This document shows, piece by piece, positions 9,805 to 18,807 of a stretch of 46,447 bases of DNA. The notes below the pieces were generated by a model, which was not told where the DNA came from, searched no databases, and was given only the letters and a program-made list of their open reading frames with translations. The stretch covers positions 1 to 46,447 of the forward strand of contig JANQLF010000083.1 of NCBI GenBank assembly GCA_028280785.1. The letters are read 5' to 3'. The DNA comes from Planctomycetota bacterium. GTDB lineage: Bacteria > Planctomycetota > UBA11346. The position numbers and the translations under genes were made by a program. Positions within the stretch are counted from its first letter, which is position 1; each line of letters begins with the position of its first letter.

Positions 9805-12402
9805 ATGAGATTATTTAATATAATGCTTATTTATTTACTGTCCGCTTTGCTGCTTCAAGCAGGAGAATCGCCAGCAAATACCTATTTGACGTTTACGGTA
9901 GAGTTTGAAATGGCAGAGCCGGCTGAATTTAAAGCACGTGATATGCGTTTTTCCGATTTACCGTTGGGTGCTCCTTGTGCCTTTATGTACACCGGTCCGA
10001 CAAAACCTGCGACACATAAATTCTTTCATGACATGGGCTTTAAGGCAACCATGTTTGTTGGAGCTGATACCAAGGCTGAAACATTGAAGGCACTTGAAGC
10101 GGCGGGTGTCGATATTGCGCTTGGATCATATAAGGGTGGTAAGGTAACGTATTCTTCATTTATTGGCGGAAATACTGTTCAAGAAGCTTTCGATGTTGTC
10201 GCTGCTGCACGGATGGAATTACAGAAAAAAGTCGAAGGACCCGTTCATGTAGCGAGTATCAGTGGTCACATTCGCGCAAATTCATGGATACTGCATCGCG
10301 AACCATACGCACTTAAATCAATTGGCTACGGTGCGGTGATGAGTGATGCGAATGTGCGGATGAATTATATGACAATTCCATCTAGCCTCGGTGTTTTATT
10401 AGGTCATGAAGGTCATGAACAAACAAGTCTCGAATATTATTCACAATTAAGTTCGATGGATACGCGTAAAATTCCAAATGAAATGATTTACTATCAAATT
10501 TTAGCAAATGCATTTGAGGGGGCGACTAAGCGAGTAGGTAATGGAGCAATTGTTCGAGTTCAATTGAGAGATTTCGACCAGAAAGACTTACTCGACATCA
10601 AGGATCAAATCGAAAAATACGGTAAGCATCCTAAAATATGGCAAGCAAATATGAGCATGTTGCTCAGCAATCAGTATCTGAAAGGTATCGTTAAATGTTT
10701 AGATGTGAAAATCCAGGGTAAAAAAGGGACGATGACTGTGGGCATTCGCAAGGATGTCTATGGTCCAGTTATTCAAACACCATTGTCATTTAAATTTCCT
10801 AAAAAGGTGAATGTAACTAAGATATCAGCGTTTGGCATGGATGGTAAAATCATGCAACGCGAAAGTCGATTGAAGAGTCGCACTATTTCGCATGCAGCGA
10901 TACCTATGGGTAAGGCAGTGCACGAAGGTGTGCAGTTTAAGTGGAAATTCACGAAAGCCCAGATGACGGTACCTGACACCTGTACTTTTGGCGTGCAAAT
11001 TACTAACACGGGGAATAAGCCTATCACTGATATTGCATTACATGCCTACGTACCAACGGGATTGCCTATTGGCATGGCAGGACCAAAGCAAGTGGTCTAT
11101 GGCAAAGGTATGTTGGTGGCATTGAAATGCGATGAGACCAGCATTGCACCAGGCAAGTCGATTGTCGTTAAAGGTAAATTGCAAACTCAGGCAGAATCTC
11201 GTTTCGGTCTTACTCCTATATCGTTAAACATGCAAGCAGCAGTAGGTGGCAGTAAGCGAATATTTTTAGATGGTGCAGAAATACCTGTTATGCCGGTTTT
11301 AGGTGTTGATTTACAGCCACGTAAGCAAATGCCAATGCGTAAAGGGGATGTCCAGTATTTTCAAGTGCGTGTTTCTAATGCGCATAAGTTCTTACATGGA
11401 TCTAAATCTCAAGCTAAGAAAGGAATGGTGAGTTTAACTCCTCATCCGGGACTCACTATAGAACCACAAAGCGTTCCGTTTCAATTAAAAGATAGTGACG
11501 CACAAACGTTTATCTTCAAGGTGACGAATGCAGCATGGGATAAAAATAAAATTCGATTACGTCCAGTGATCACTTTAGATGGGGCCAGTACACCAATCAG
11601 TAATCTTTGCGTAGGCACACCCATAGTCCGTCATCAAGAACTTATTGACGTGAAGCCGTTGGATGAAAACGGATTACTAGTTTATGCCAGTTATGACGAC
11701 TTAACAAAAAATGGATCGTTTGATAAATCTGCCGGTAACCCACGCCCTTATCACTATCCAAATTTTACCACCCCGTATATCAGTGATGGTGTGAGCAAAA
11801 ATTGTACGTCTTCATCGCCCTCATGTAATATTTATAGCCCATATCGGAATATCGATCATCGTGCCGGTACAGTTATGTTCTGGGTGAAAAGAGATCCAGT
11901 GGTTAAAAATGAACTACGTTACAAGGGTGATCCAAACACAGTTCCTGCGAATTTGAGTGAATATGTATATGAGGCATTGTTTTGGACACCGGGTTTACAG
12001 GTCTATCGTTATCCCGATTGGTCCGATAAACCGGGATATGTACAAGTTATTTATCAAGAAGCTTTTGGTGATGGTAAATATGGTCGACGTCAAGTAGTAA
12101 ATGTGCCGTATAATAAAGAAGAACAGTATGAGTGGATGCACTGGGGCGTAGCTTGGGATATTCATAAAAAGCAATTGGATGTCTTTAAGAACGGAAAATT
12201 AGTTGCCTCAGTTGAAAAATCACAACGTCCTTGGTATGCATTCCCATGGGATAATGGCGGAGCTCGTCGTGGTTGGGATTTGATTATCAACACCCAAGAT
12301 CACGGCCGAAAATGTGTAACCTTACGTGATGAAGTGTATATTTATGACCGACCGTTAGCAGCTGAACAGGTCCTGAAGCATATGAAGAAGGCCCGACCAT
12401 GA
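9805..12402 (+). CDS. Secreted protein, divergent polysaccharide-deacetylase-like domain plus C-terminal LamG-like domain
   Basis: This 865-residue protein has a signal peptide of about 19 residues. Residues about 28-270 resemble a degenerate NodB/polysaccharide deacetylase barrel: LTFTVEFE at the first strand, FFHDMGFKATMFVGADT, then ALEAAGVDIALGSYKGG. The catalytic Asp pair (TFDDG) and HxxxH motifs of active deacetylases are not evident, so it may only bind glycan. Ig-like beta domains fill about 330-600. The C-terminus (about 620-860: GLLVYASYDD, GTVMFWVKRD, WMHWGVAWD, then DEVYIYDRPL) is a LamG/concanavalin-like lectin fold. AGGGG lies 7 bases before the ATG and the end overlaps the next gene by ATGA. 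The deacetylase assignment is remote; the LamG assignment is firmer. Confidence 0.65.
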   Translation: MRLFNIMLIYLLSALLLQAGESPANTYLTFTVEFEMAEPAEFKARDMRFSDLPLGAPCAFMYTGPTKPATHKFFHDMGFKATMFVGADTKAETLKALEAAGVDIALGSYKGGKVTYSSFIGGNTVQEAFDVVAAARMELQKKVEGPVHVASISGHIRANSWILHREPYALKSIGYGAVMSDANVRMNYMTIPSSLGVLLGHEGHEQTSLEYYSQLSSMDTRKIPNEMIYYQILANAFEGATKRVGNGAIVRVQLRDFDQKDLLDIKDQIEKYGKHPKIWQANMSMLLSNQYLKGIVKCLDVKIQGKKGTMTVGIRKDVYGPVIQTPLSFKFPKKVNVTKISAFGMDGKIMQRESRLKSRTISHAAIPMGKAVHEGVQFKWKFTKAQMTVPDTCTFGVQITNTGNKPITDIALHAYVPTGLPIGMAGPKQVVYGKGMLVALKCDETSIAPGKSIVVKGKLQTQAESRFGLTPISLNMQAAVGGSKRIFLDGAEIPVMPVLGVDLQPRKQMPMRKGDVQYFQVRVSNAHKFLHGSKSQAKKGMVSLTPHPGLTIEPQSVPFQLKDSDAQTFIFKVTNAAWDKNKIRLRPVITLDGASTPISNLCVGTPIVRHQELIDVKPLDENGLLVYASYDDLTKNGSFDKSAGNPRPYHYPNFTTPYISDGVSKNCTSSSPSCNIYSPYRNIDHRAGTVMFWVKRDPVVKNELRYKGDPNTVPANLSEYVYEALFWTPGLQVYRYPDWSDKPGYVQVIYQEAFGDGKYGRRQVVNVPYNKEEQYEWMHWGVAWDIHKKQLDVFKNGKLVASVEKSQRPWYAFPWDNGGARRGWDLIINTQDHGRKCVTLRDEVYIYDRPLAAEQVLKHMKKARP

Positions 12403-15400
12403 GCGACGAAGACAAGAGAGTGTATAAAGCGAAGGGTTCTTATCCCTTTGAGGATTTTGAATCGCCAGGCTATCGTTCTATTGATGGTCTTAAAGAAGAT
12501 ACCAACGCGGATAAACGTGGTACGCCAATCGTATTCTTATTCATTGCGGTTATGATTGGTTTAGCATGTGCTGGTGCGATGTTTATTTTCGATCCGACTG
12601 GCCTTATGAAAAGTATGGCAGGGGAGCGTGAAGAAACTGAATACGAAAAACGCATCAAAGCATCAAAATTAGCCAGTAAAATCGCTGAAGAATTAAAAGA
12701 TAATATTACCATGCCACCCGAACCACCGGATCCTGAATCGGTGGTCGAAGAGGCGATGACTGAGTCGATGAAAAACGACGTTGATAAATTAATGAGTGGC
12801 GTTGATGAAACGATGGGAACGACAGTCATTAATAAAATTGCCGATCGTGTCGCCAAGAAAATGGAAGCTGATATTAAATTATTGAGTAAAGATATTGCTG
12901 AAGGGAAGTTGAGCCCTGAAGAAATAGCCAAGCGGCAAAAGGAGCTTGAGGACAAAACCCATGATGTGATGAATCAAGAAGTATATACGCATCGTGTTGA
13001 AACGCAGACAGAACGCGCTGAATTTGAATCTATTAAATGGTATAAGGGTTCTGTAGCGCCTGCATTGTTGACGACCATTTCACAACAGGTGTTTAAAGGT
13101 GGTGAGCGCATTCGTCCAACGTTTAACACTTTGTTCGATGGGCAGTACGGTTGGAGTAAATATCGTAAATGGAGTCGAACCGAGTCCGATAAATATGTGC
13201 AACAGATGCAGCGCTCTCTGACCATGCAAGCCAATGAACAATGGAATGAGGCAGAATGGAAAAAATGGAAAGCTAAGTGGAAAAAAATCGAAGACAGAAA
13301 CCGTCGCCAACGTAACCCACGTAATATCGTGCAAATTCCACAGGCGTATTACGGTGACCTAAATGATTGGGTTTACCATCAAGCAAGTATTTGCGCTGAT
13401 TCTGTCAAGAAATTTTATTACGGAACAATAAAGGATACGGGGACCTATCCAAGTCCGTCATGGTTTAATGTTATCTACGGCTCAACCGATGAGCATATGC
13501 GTCAAGGTAATTTGTATTTACCGACGATGACCAATGGCATACTCAATGAATACCTCATTGACGATCAAGACCGTTTTCTTGATATGTTAGACGATTTAAC
13601 CGATGAGTGGGAAGATTGCATCGAATTCTCTCAGGGCATTGAAGAGCGTGCTTTAGAAAATGCGCCACTCGAAGAACTGCACAAACTACGTGAAGAGCGA
13701 AATAAGCAGATGAAGTCCATTGCACAGAAAATTGGTAAATTGCTTAAAGACGAAAAGAATAAAAACATAGATTTTAGGACACGTAAAACCATCAATGCAT
13801 TACTGCGTTTCCGTATCATGGCTGATGAAAAAATTCAACAGCAGCAATATAATAAAATGATAGATGGAATGGTTGCCGGTCTATCGAAATTAATTAAAGA
13901 TTTTGCCCGTTCTCAGTTCCGTAAAGGAATTTTGGAAGATAAAGATGGGATAGATGCTGCGGTAGAAAAATTCCAGGCAGATATAGTCCCTATTTTGACC
14001 GAAGATCTCAAGCGCAAGGTTTGTAGCTTCCGTTACTTTAAAGAATCCATTTTTAATGCTGGATCACACAAAAAATTCCGTGACATCCTCGGGGAAGATA
14101 ATTTTGCCCCTGAACGTCAAGAAGACATTGATAAAGAGTTGAAAGCATTGGACGCCTTGCTTTCCAAACATAGTAATCTTGCCGATTTTGTGAAGTTACG
14201 TGAAAAAGAAATTCATCGTCACTATGACGAAGCGGTCAATAATGTTGTCGATGATGTCATCATGAAAACATTGATAGGTGGTTGGTTAGCCAAGAACATG
14301 GAGAAATTTGTCGAAGGGGTTGACTATTCAGATAAAGTTAAAGAGCGACTTGACGCCCGAGAAAGCGCCAAGGTCGGTCGTAAGCAAGACATGGCGCGTA
14401 TGACCAAAGACGGTGTCCCTGATACTGATGTAGGGATGACCGCTCTGAAATTAGCCGGTCAAAAAGGCCATGGTGCGAATTTAGTTCCCGTTGAAACTGA
14501 TATGACGCCGTTGCTACGGGCCGACAATTTCCCACTCGAATCGCTGCGTTATTCAAAATACATTGCTCCAAAACCAGCTAAAAAATGGAATATAACCGAA
14601 CCACAGGTTCCGGTAAAAGAGATACCATTTACCTATAAAACGCCAATTTATGAAGGCATCCCGTTTTTAGCAGAACTACCAACCTTTGATGGTGATTTAA
14701 GCGAATGGGCAAATTTACGACCATTATATTTGAAAAATGGTGGAGGAGGTAAGCCGATTGCAGTTTATGCCGGTTGGAATTACCAGGGATTTTTCTTCGC
14801 TTATCAAGTGGATACCAAAGAAGAGGATATGATTCTTCCGGTTAATTTACAAAAGGGTTATGCCGGCGTTGGGGTGAAAAAGGCTACGGACATGAAATGG
14901 GCCTATAGCGGCGAATCATTCCGTGTCTGTTTTGATACGATCGATGCACGTGATGAAACGCGTGGCGAAGCGCATACGCAGGAATTCTTTGTATTTCCGC
15001 TTGGAACCAATGCAGACAGCACCTTTGCTGGCGTTGAACGCGTGATTCAATCGAAACGTGATGCCAAAAGCAAACAATTCCGTGGGGTTATTTCACGACC
15101 ACGTGAATTCCGCAGCCAAGGCAAGGCGCCGAGTAAATACGCACCATTCCGTATTACTAAGAAACGCAAAAATGGCTACACCACCGAAATATTTATTCCA
15201 CGCACCTTATTTAATACCAAGGTCTTTTCCCCTGGTTGGATGACTGGATTTAATTGCATGGTTGCAACAGGTCCTAAGGGGCATCGCGGCTCATCCGGTA
15301 AGCAATGGGTTAAGACTGAATACACAACTGCGGCAGATCACCCAGATTCATGGGGTGACTTAGTGATGCTCGGTACTGATCCAAAACTCATGGCTAATAT

Positions 15401-15764
15401 TGTTGATGATAAATGGACGCAGGCCAAACACATCCTAGCAGGTCATTCTCTCTTATTAACGGTTGTTGATCCTGATCGTAATGTTTATGCCCATTTAGAA
15501 GATCAAATTATTGTCAGCGCTGAAGTTAATGGTGGACATAATGATGTTGAAATATTGGTGCTCAAGGAGACCGGACCTAACACAGGCATATTCAGAGGAA
15601 TTGTAAACACACAACCAGGCCTTGGTCGCGAAGTTCAAGGAGTGCTCGAGTTAATGGCTGGCTTCGAAGTTATCTTTGGTTATGTGGATTTTGGTAATGC
15701 ACGCGGTGAAATAGGGAATGTATCGCGTATGGTCTTGCCAGTCGTTGGAGGATTGCTGCGATGA
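12399..15764 (+). CDS. Giant single-pass membrane protein with helical periplasmic stalk and CBM9-like domain
   Basis: This 1121-residue protein starts at an ATGA overlap, with AAGAAGG 7 bases upstream. It has no cleavable signal: about 42 charged cytosolic residues, one membrane helix at 43-64 (PIVFLFIAVMIGLACAGAMF), then a long, highly charged, mostly helical region (about 75-700) with coiled-coil-like stretches such as EEIAKRQKELEDKTHDVMNQ. A CBM9-like sugar-binding domain follows at about 750-955 (PTFDGDLSEW, GESFRVCFDTID, GYTTEIFIPRTLF), then an Ig-like end (ETGPNTGIFRG). This topology is that of TonB or TolA, the partners of ExbBD, but the sequence is unrelated and lacks the Ser/His pattern of their membrane helices. 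Inference: it is the energised partner of the adjacent ExbBD channel. No named family was recognised for the stalk. Confidence 0.72.
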   Translation: MSDEDKRVYKAKGSYPFEDFESPGYRSIDGLKEDTNADKRGTPIVFLFIAVMIGLACAGAMFIFDPTGLMKSMAGEREETEYEKRIKASKLASKIAEELKDNITMPPEPPDPESVVEEAMTESMKNDVDKLMSGVDETMGTTVINKIADRVAKKMEADIKLLSKDIAEGKLSPEEIAKRQKELEDKTHDVMNQEVYTHRVETQTERAEFESIKWYKGSVAPALLTTISQQVFKGGERIRPTFNTLFDGQYGWSKYRKWSRTESDKYVQQMQRSLTMQANEQWNEAEWKKWKAKWKKIEDRNRRQRNPRNIVQIPQAYYGDLNDWVYHQASICADSVKKFYYGTIKDTGTYPSPSWFNVIYGSTDEHMRQGNLYLPTMTNGILNEYLIDDQDRFLDMLDDLTDEWEDCIEFSQGIEERALENAPLEELHKLREERNKQMKSIAQKIGKLLKDEKNKNIDFRTRKTINALLRFRIMADEKIQQQQYNKMIDGMVAGLSKLIKDFARSQFRKGILEDKDGIDAAVEKFQADIVPILTEDLKRKVCSFRYFKESIFNAGSHKKFRDILGEDNFAPERQEDIDKELKALDALLSKHSNLADFVKLREKEIHRHYDEAVNNVVDDVIMKTLIGGWLAKNMEKFVEGVDYSDKVKERLDARESAKVGRKQDMARMTKDGVPDTDVGMTALKLAGQKGHGANLVPVETDMTPLLRADNFPLESLRYSKYIAPKPAKKWNITEPQVPVKEIPFTYKTPIYEGIPFLAELPTFDGDLSEWANLRPLYLKNGGGGKPIAVYAGWNYQGFFFAYQVDTKEEDMILPVNLQKGYAGVGVKKATDMKWAYSGESFRVCFDTIDARDETRGEAHTQEFFVFPLGTNADSTFAGVERVIQSKRDAKSKQFRGVISRPREFRSQGKAPSKYAPFRITKKRKNGYTTEIFIPRTLFNTKVFSPGWMTGFNCMVATGPKGHRGSSGKQWVKTEYTTAADHPDSWGDLVMLGTDPKLMANIVDDKWTQAKHILAGHSLLLTVVDPDRNVYAHLEDQIIVSAEVNGGHNDVEILVLKETGPNTGIFRGIVNTQPGLGREVQGVLELMAGFEVIFGYVDFGNARGEIGNVSRMVLPVVGGLLR

Positions 15765-16909
15765 AACAATGGTGCTTCCTATTAATTCTTTGTTTAATTT
15801 GCTCCTGTGGTTCAGATCAGACGAATACAGTAATTAAATCAGAAGAAAAAATTAAAAAAGCAGAAGCTATTGACGCAGATGGTTTACCTATGGTTGAGAG
15901 TGTAGGGCAGAAGCAAATCGCCAAAGGCGGTGAAAAAGCTGAAATGACCGAAGTAAAAGAGGAGCCCAAGCTTGATGATATTAAGGTTGGAGAAGAAACT
16001 GGTGCTGACGACACGTATATGATCGATCCAAGTGTAGATGCTGGCACATTGAAGATGAAATGTGTGATTAAATCAGAAAAACCAGTTGCTTGGAAGCCTA
16101 AGCCGATTGATTTAAATAAGTGGAAAATAAAAAATCCGATTGTGTACCCGAAGCCGGTGTCGTTTGTGGTTCGTTCACGACCTAGTCGAATTTACAAGAA
16201 ATTCGCCGGCGAAGAGGATTATTTACGTTATTTTGCAAAAGATCCCCATCCAATGAATTGGGCGACGGAATATGACAGGCGTAACCAGTGGTATAATGTC
16301 AAAGAAGCAGTGGTTATTTTACATGGCGTGAAGGCAGGTAAGCGCCTACCAGTTGAAGGTGGGACCATGTCAGCAGAAATAAGTCTATCACCTATAAATG
16401 GATTTGCTTTGACACAGAGTTATCATAAGCATTTGGAGCCAACATTGATTATGGCTGAACGGTCAAAAATAACCTTACATAACAATGATTATTTTGACGA
16501 TGAATTTATTTTTCTTGATCCACAGGGAAAGGAAATGAAACGTATCAAGTTAGGTAAATATGCACCCGGAAAAAAGAAAGCGGCATTTACCAATGCAATC
16601 GCTCATATTGAACAATGGATGCCACATGGTGAATCAGATGATTCGCCAGCGTATGAGAAACCAGGAATTTATACGATTAAGAGTAAGCGTTATCCTTGGA
16701 AGCTCGGTCACGTGATTATTGTTAAAAATCCCTATGCTATGCGTTCTGAAGGTAAGTTAATGGTTATGGATCGAGTGCCGGTTGGCAAATACAAGATGGA
16801 AGTATGGCACCCACAATTAAAACCAAAGAAAAAATTTATCGAAGTAGAAATAAAAGAGCCAGAGGATGTGCAAAAAATTCTAATCGAATTTGAAATGCCA
16901 AACATTTAA
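15761..16909 (+). CDS. Lipoprotein with cupredoxin-like (plastocyanin-fold) domain
   Basis: This 382-residue protein has a lipoprotein signal (WCFLLILCLICSC, lipidated Cys at 16). A charged linker covers residues 20-110. Residues about 180-380 follow the order of the cupredoxin/carboxypeptidase-regulatory proteins common in planctomycetes: VVILHGVKAGKRLPVEG, then ITLHNNDYFDDEFIF, a KLGKYAPGKKK turn, VIIVKNPYA and the closing VPVGKYKMEVWHP. The usual copper ligands (His in FHNVF, Cys and His in CDIHP) are missing, so it is probably a structural beta domain. GGAGG lies 9 bases before the ATG, which overlaps the giant protein's stop (ATGA). It may be the outer-membrane anchor for the complex; that is inference. 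Confidence 0.68.
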   Translation: MKQWCFLLILCLICSCGSDQTNTVIKSEEKIKKAEAIDADGLPMVESVGQKQIAKGGEKAEMTEVKEEPKLDDIKVGEETGADDTYMIDPSVDAGTLKMKCVIKSEKPVAWKPKPIDLNKWKIKNPIVYPKPVSFVVRSRPSRIYKKFAGEEDYLRYFAKDPHPMNWATEYDRRNQWYNVKEAVVILHGVKAGKRLPVEGGTMSAEISLSPINGFALTQSYHKHLEPTLIMAERSKITLHNNDYFDDEFIFLDPQGKEMKRIKLGKYAPGKKKAAFTNAIAHIEQWMPHGESDDSPAYEKPGIYTIKSKRYPWKLGHVIIVKNPYAMRSEGKLMVMDRVPVGKYKMEVWHPQLKPKKKFIEVEIKEPEDVQKILIEFEMPNI

Positions 16910-16921
16910 AGAAATGCTATT

Positions 16922-18793
16922 ATGACTGCACTGCGTTTTTCTCCGTGGGTTGTTTCGGAGCATGTACCGGATTTATCGAGTTTTGAGCGAATGTTGGAGC
17001 ATCCGCGCTTTGCAGACAAGCAGGGTCAGGATCTCGCTATTGCATTGTGGGACTTGATGGTTGATCCAGAATTAGGTCTATTCCATTATATCCCTGCATT
17101 AAGTCCCTACTGGGGAAAAGATGAATATGACGGTATTAAAACCTGGAATATTTATGGTTATACGATTTGTCACTGTCATGCGAATATATTAGCAGCGATG
17201 GGTCGTGCTGCCGGTTTCAAGACGCGCATAGCCAATATTAAGGGCCATGAGGGCACTGAGATTTGGTATGACGATGCCTGGCATTATTTCGATGGTGATA
17301 TTCAAATGTTTTATCGTAAACATGCTCCTGATCAGAATCAGATAGCATCACTGGCAGAAATTCATGCTGATACGACGCTCATTACCGACCAAAAGAATCC
17401 AAGCTATCCATTTCACTTTCCAGATCGTTTACCGGAAAACATTGTCAGTTTATATGAAGTGGATCCAGGCTATTTGCCAACTCAGGACGAAACTATCCAT
17501 AGTATGGATTTTGTGTTGCGCCCTGGTGAAAAAATGCAGCGCTATTTTGGACACAAGGGTCGACGATTTGTTTCTGCTAATGCGCCAGATTCGTATCAAC
17601 GTTATGGCAGTATTAAAAATGGGATAGGACCGGCGGAAACTGGACCGGAGGGGCCAACCGAACGCTTTTGGCCACATCGTCAATGGGGTAATGGCTTTTA
17701 TTGGTATGCACCGAATTTGACCAATGCTTCGCAAGATTTTGCAGAAGGAGTTTTGTGTGTAGATGGAGTAAGTCCAACTGACAAAGGGTTGCAGTCTGAC
17801 GGTGGTACTTGCATTTTTGATTTTAGCAGTCCCTATCTGTATTGCGGTGTCGCTGATCCGATGAAGCGTCTACCGTCGAAGCTCGGTGCATTGCTGCACC
17901 TGGAAATTGATGGCAGTATCCAAGTTGAAGTCAGTGACGAACAAGGGAATTGGCTAAGCATTGTCGATGGCAGTGATTCAATTATTGATATTGATTATAC
18001 GGAGCATGTTGAAGGGCGTTTGTCCTTTCATATGCGCATTCACCTTAATGGTGTTTTGAAGAAAATAGAAAATACTTTATGGTTTATGGTGTCACCACAT
18101 TCTTTGCCGGCCCTGCGAAATGCGGGCAATAATAAGTTGCAAGTGAGACATGGTGATAAGTTTGGTTTTCCTTCGCGTTCATTTTTAATTGAACGTAATT
18201 TCTTTGAAGCTGACACTATCGATGATTGTCATGCAACATCTAACGCGCTATTTGATGGCAATGATTATGCCCGAGTTAAACCTGTGGATGAGCAAAAAGC
18301 GTGGCAATTAATATATGCTGTACGTGCACCAGAATCTGAATCCATTTCATGGTTGACAATATATACAGAATTTGAGGGAACGAAGCCAGGGGAAGAAACA
18401 GATACACCTGCGCGCATAGAAATTGCTGTTGATCCTGAAGGACCGTGGCAGATAATTGGGGAGATGGATGTTGTTGAGCATCCACAGGGTTGGCACTTCA
18501 CCGTTTTTGCAGAAACACAATTGCCAGCTAATACAGCAGTCGCCTATATACGTTTTTCTTGTAAAAAAGGTTTTAAAGGATTCCGCATTAACGCGCATCA
18601 TCATAAGCAAGCCATGATCAAACCGACGCAGCCCTTATTAATTACCCATGCCTGGTATGAAGAACATCAAGATGTTGGTCGTCGTTTGCAAACACATGAA
18701 CAAAAAATTGATAATTTAGAAGAAGCATACGACGTACACTGTACGCATGAGCCTCATAATCATTTCGTGGCCATGTCGATACCATCGACCTAA
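16922..18793 (+). CDS. Transglutaminase-like cysteine protease-fold protein
   Basis: This 623-residue protein has no signal peptide, so it is probably cytosolic. Residues about 60-130 match the transglutaminase-like core: GYTICHCHANILAAMGRAAG aligns Cys83 with the nucleophile, followed by GHEGTEIWY (His109) and WHYFDGD (Asp124), a complete Cys-His-Asp triad. The remaining 480 residues look beta-rich and carry no domain I recognise. The gene lies 12 bases after the lipoprotein gene and 14 before a Gfo/Idh gene. Members of this superfamily cut or form amide bonds and many act on peptides or glycopeptides; in this locus a glycan amide or peptide-linked sugar is a possible substrate. Confidence 0.72.
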   Translation: MTALRFSPWVVSEHVPDLSSFERMLEHPRFADKQGQDLAIALWDLMVDPELGLFHYIPALSPYWGKDEYDGIKTWNIYGYTICHCHANILAAMGRAAGFKTRIANIKGHEGTEIWYDDAWHYFDGDIQMFYRKHAPDQNQIASLAEIHADTTLITDQKNPSYPFHFPDRLPENIVSLYEVDPGYLPTQDETIHSMDFVLRPGEKMQRYFGHKGRRFVSANAPDSYQRYGSIKNGIGPAETGPEGPTERFWPHRQWGNGFYWYAPNLTNASQDFAEGVLCVDGVSPTDKGLQSDGGTCIFDFSSPYLYCGVADPMKRLPSKLGALLHLEIDGSIQVEVSDEQGNWLSIVDGSDSIIDIDYTEHVEGRLSFHMRIHLNGVLKKIENTLWFMVSPHSLPALRNAGNNKLQVRHGDKFGFPSRSFLIERNFFEADTIDDCHATSNALFDGNDYARVKPVDEQKAWQLIYAVRAPESESISWLTIYTEFEGTKPGEETDTPARIEIAVDPEGPWQIIGEMDVVEHPQGWHFTVFAETQLPANTAVAYIRFSCKKGFKGFRINAHHHKQAMIKPTQPLLITHAWYEEHQDVGRRLQTHEQKIDNLEEAYDVHCTHEPHNHFVAMSIPST

Positions 18794-18807
18794 AAGGGTT
18801 CATCTTT

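Noticed and set aside
12470..12955. 161-residue minus-strand frame rich in Ser
   Set aside because: It is antisense to the giant protein's start and stalk; its composition is the expected complement of Glu/Lys/Asp-rich codons, with no Shine-Dalgarno or motif.
8141..15764. ExbB/ExbD-like stator plus large proteins considered as a Zorya-type defence system
   Set aside because: No ZorC, ZorD or ZorE-like protein or nuclease is present, ExbD rather than MotB-type peptidoglycan-binding domains are seen, and the neighbours are sugar-binding and sugar-converting proteins.
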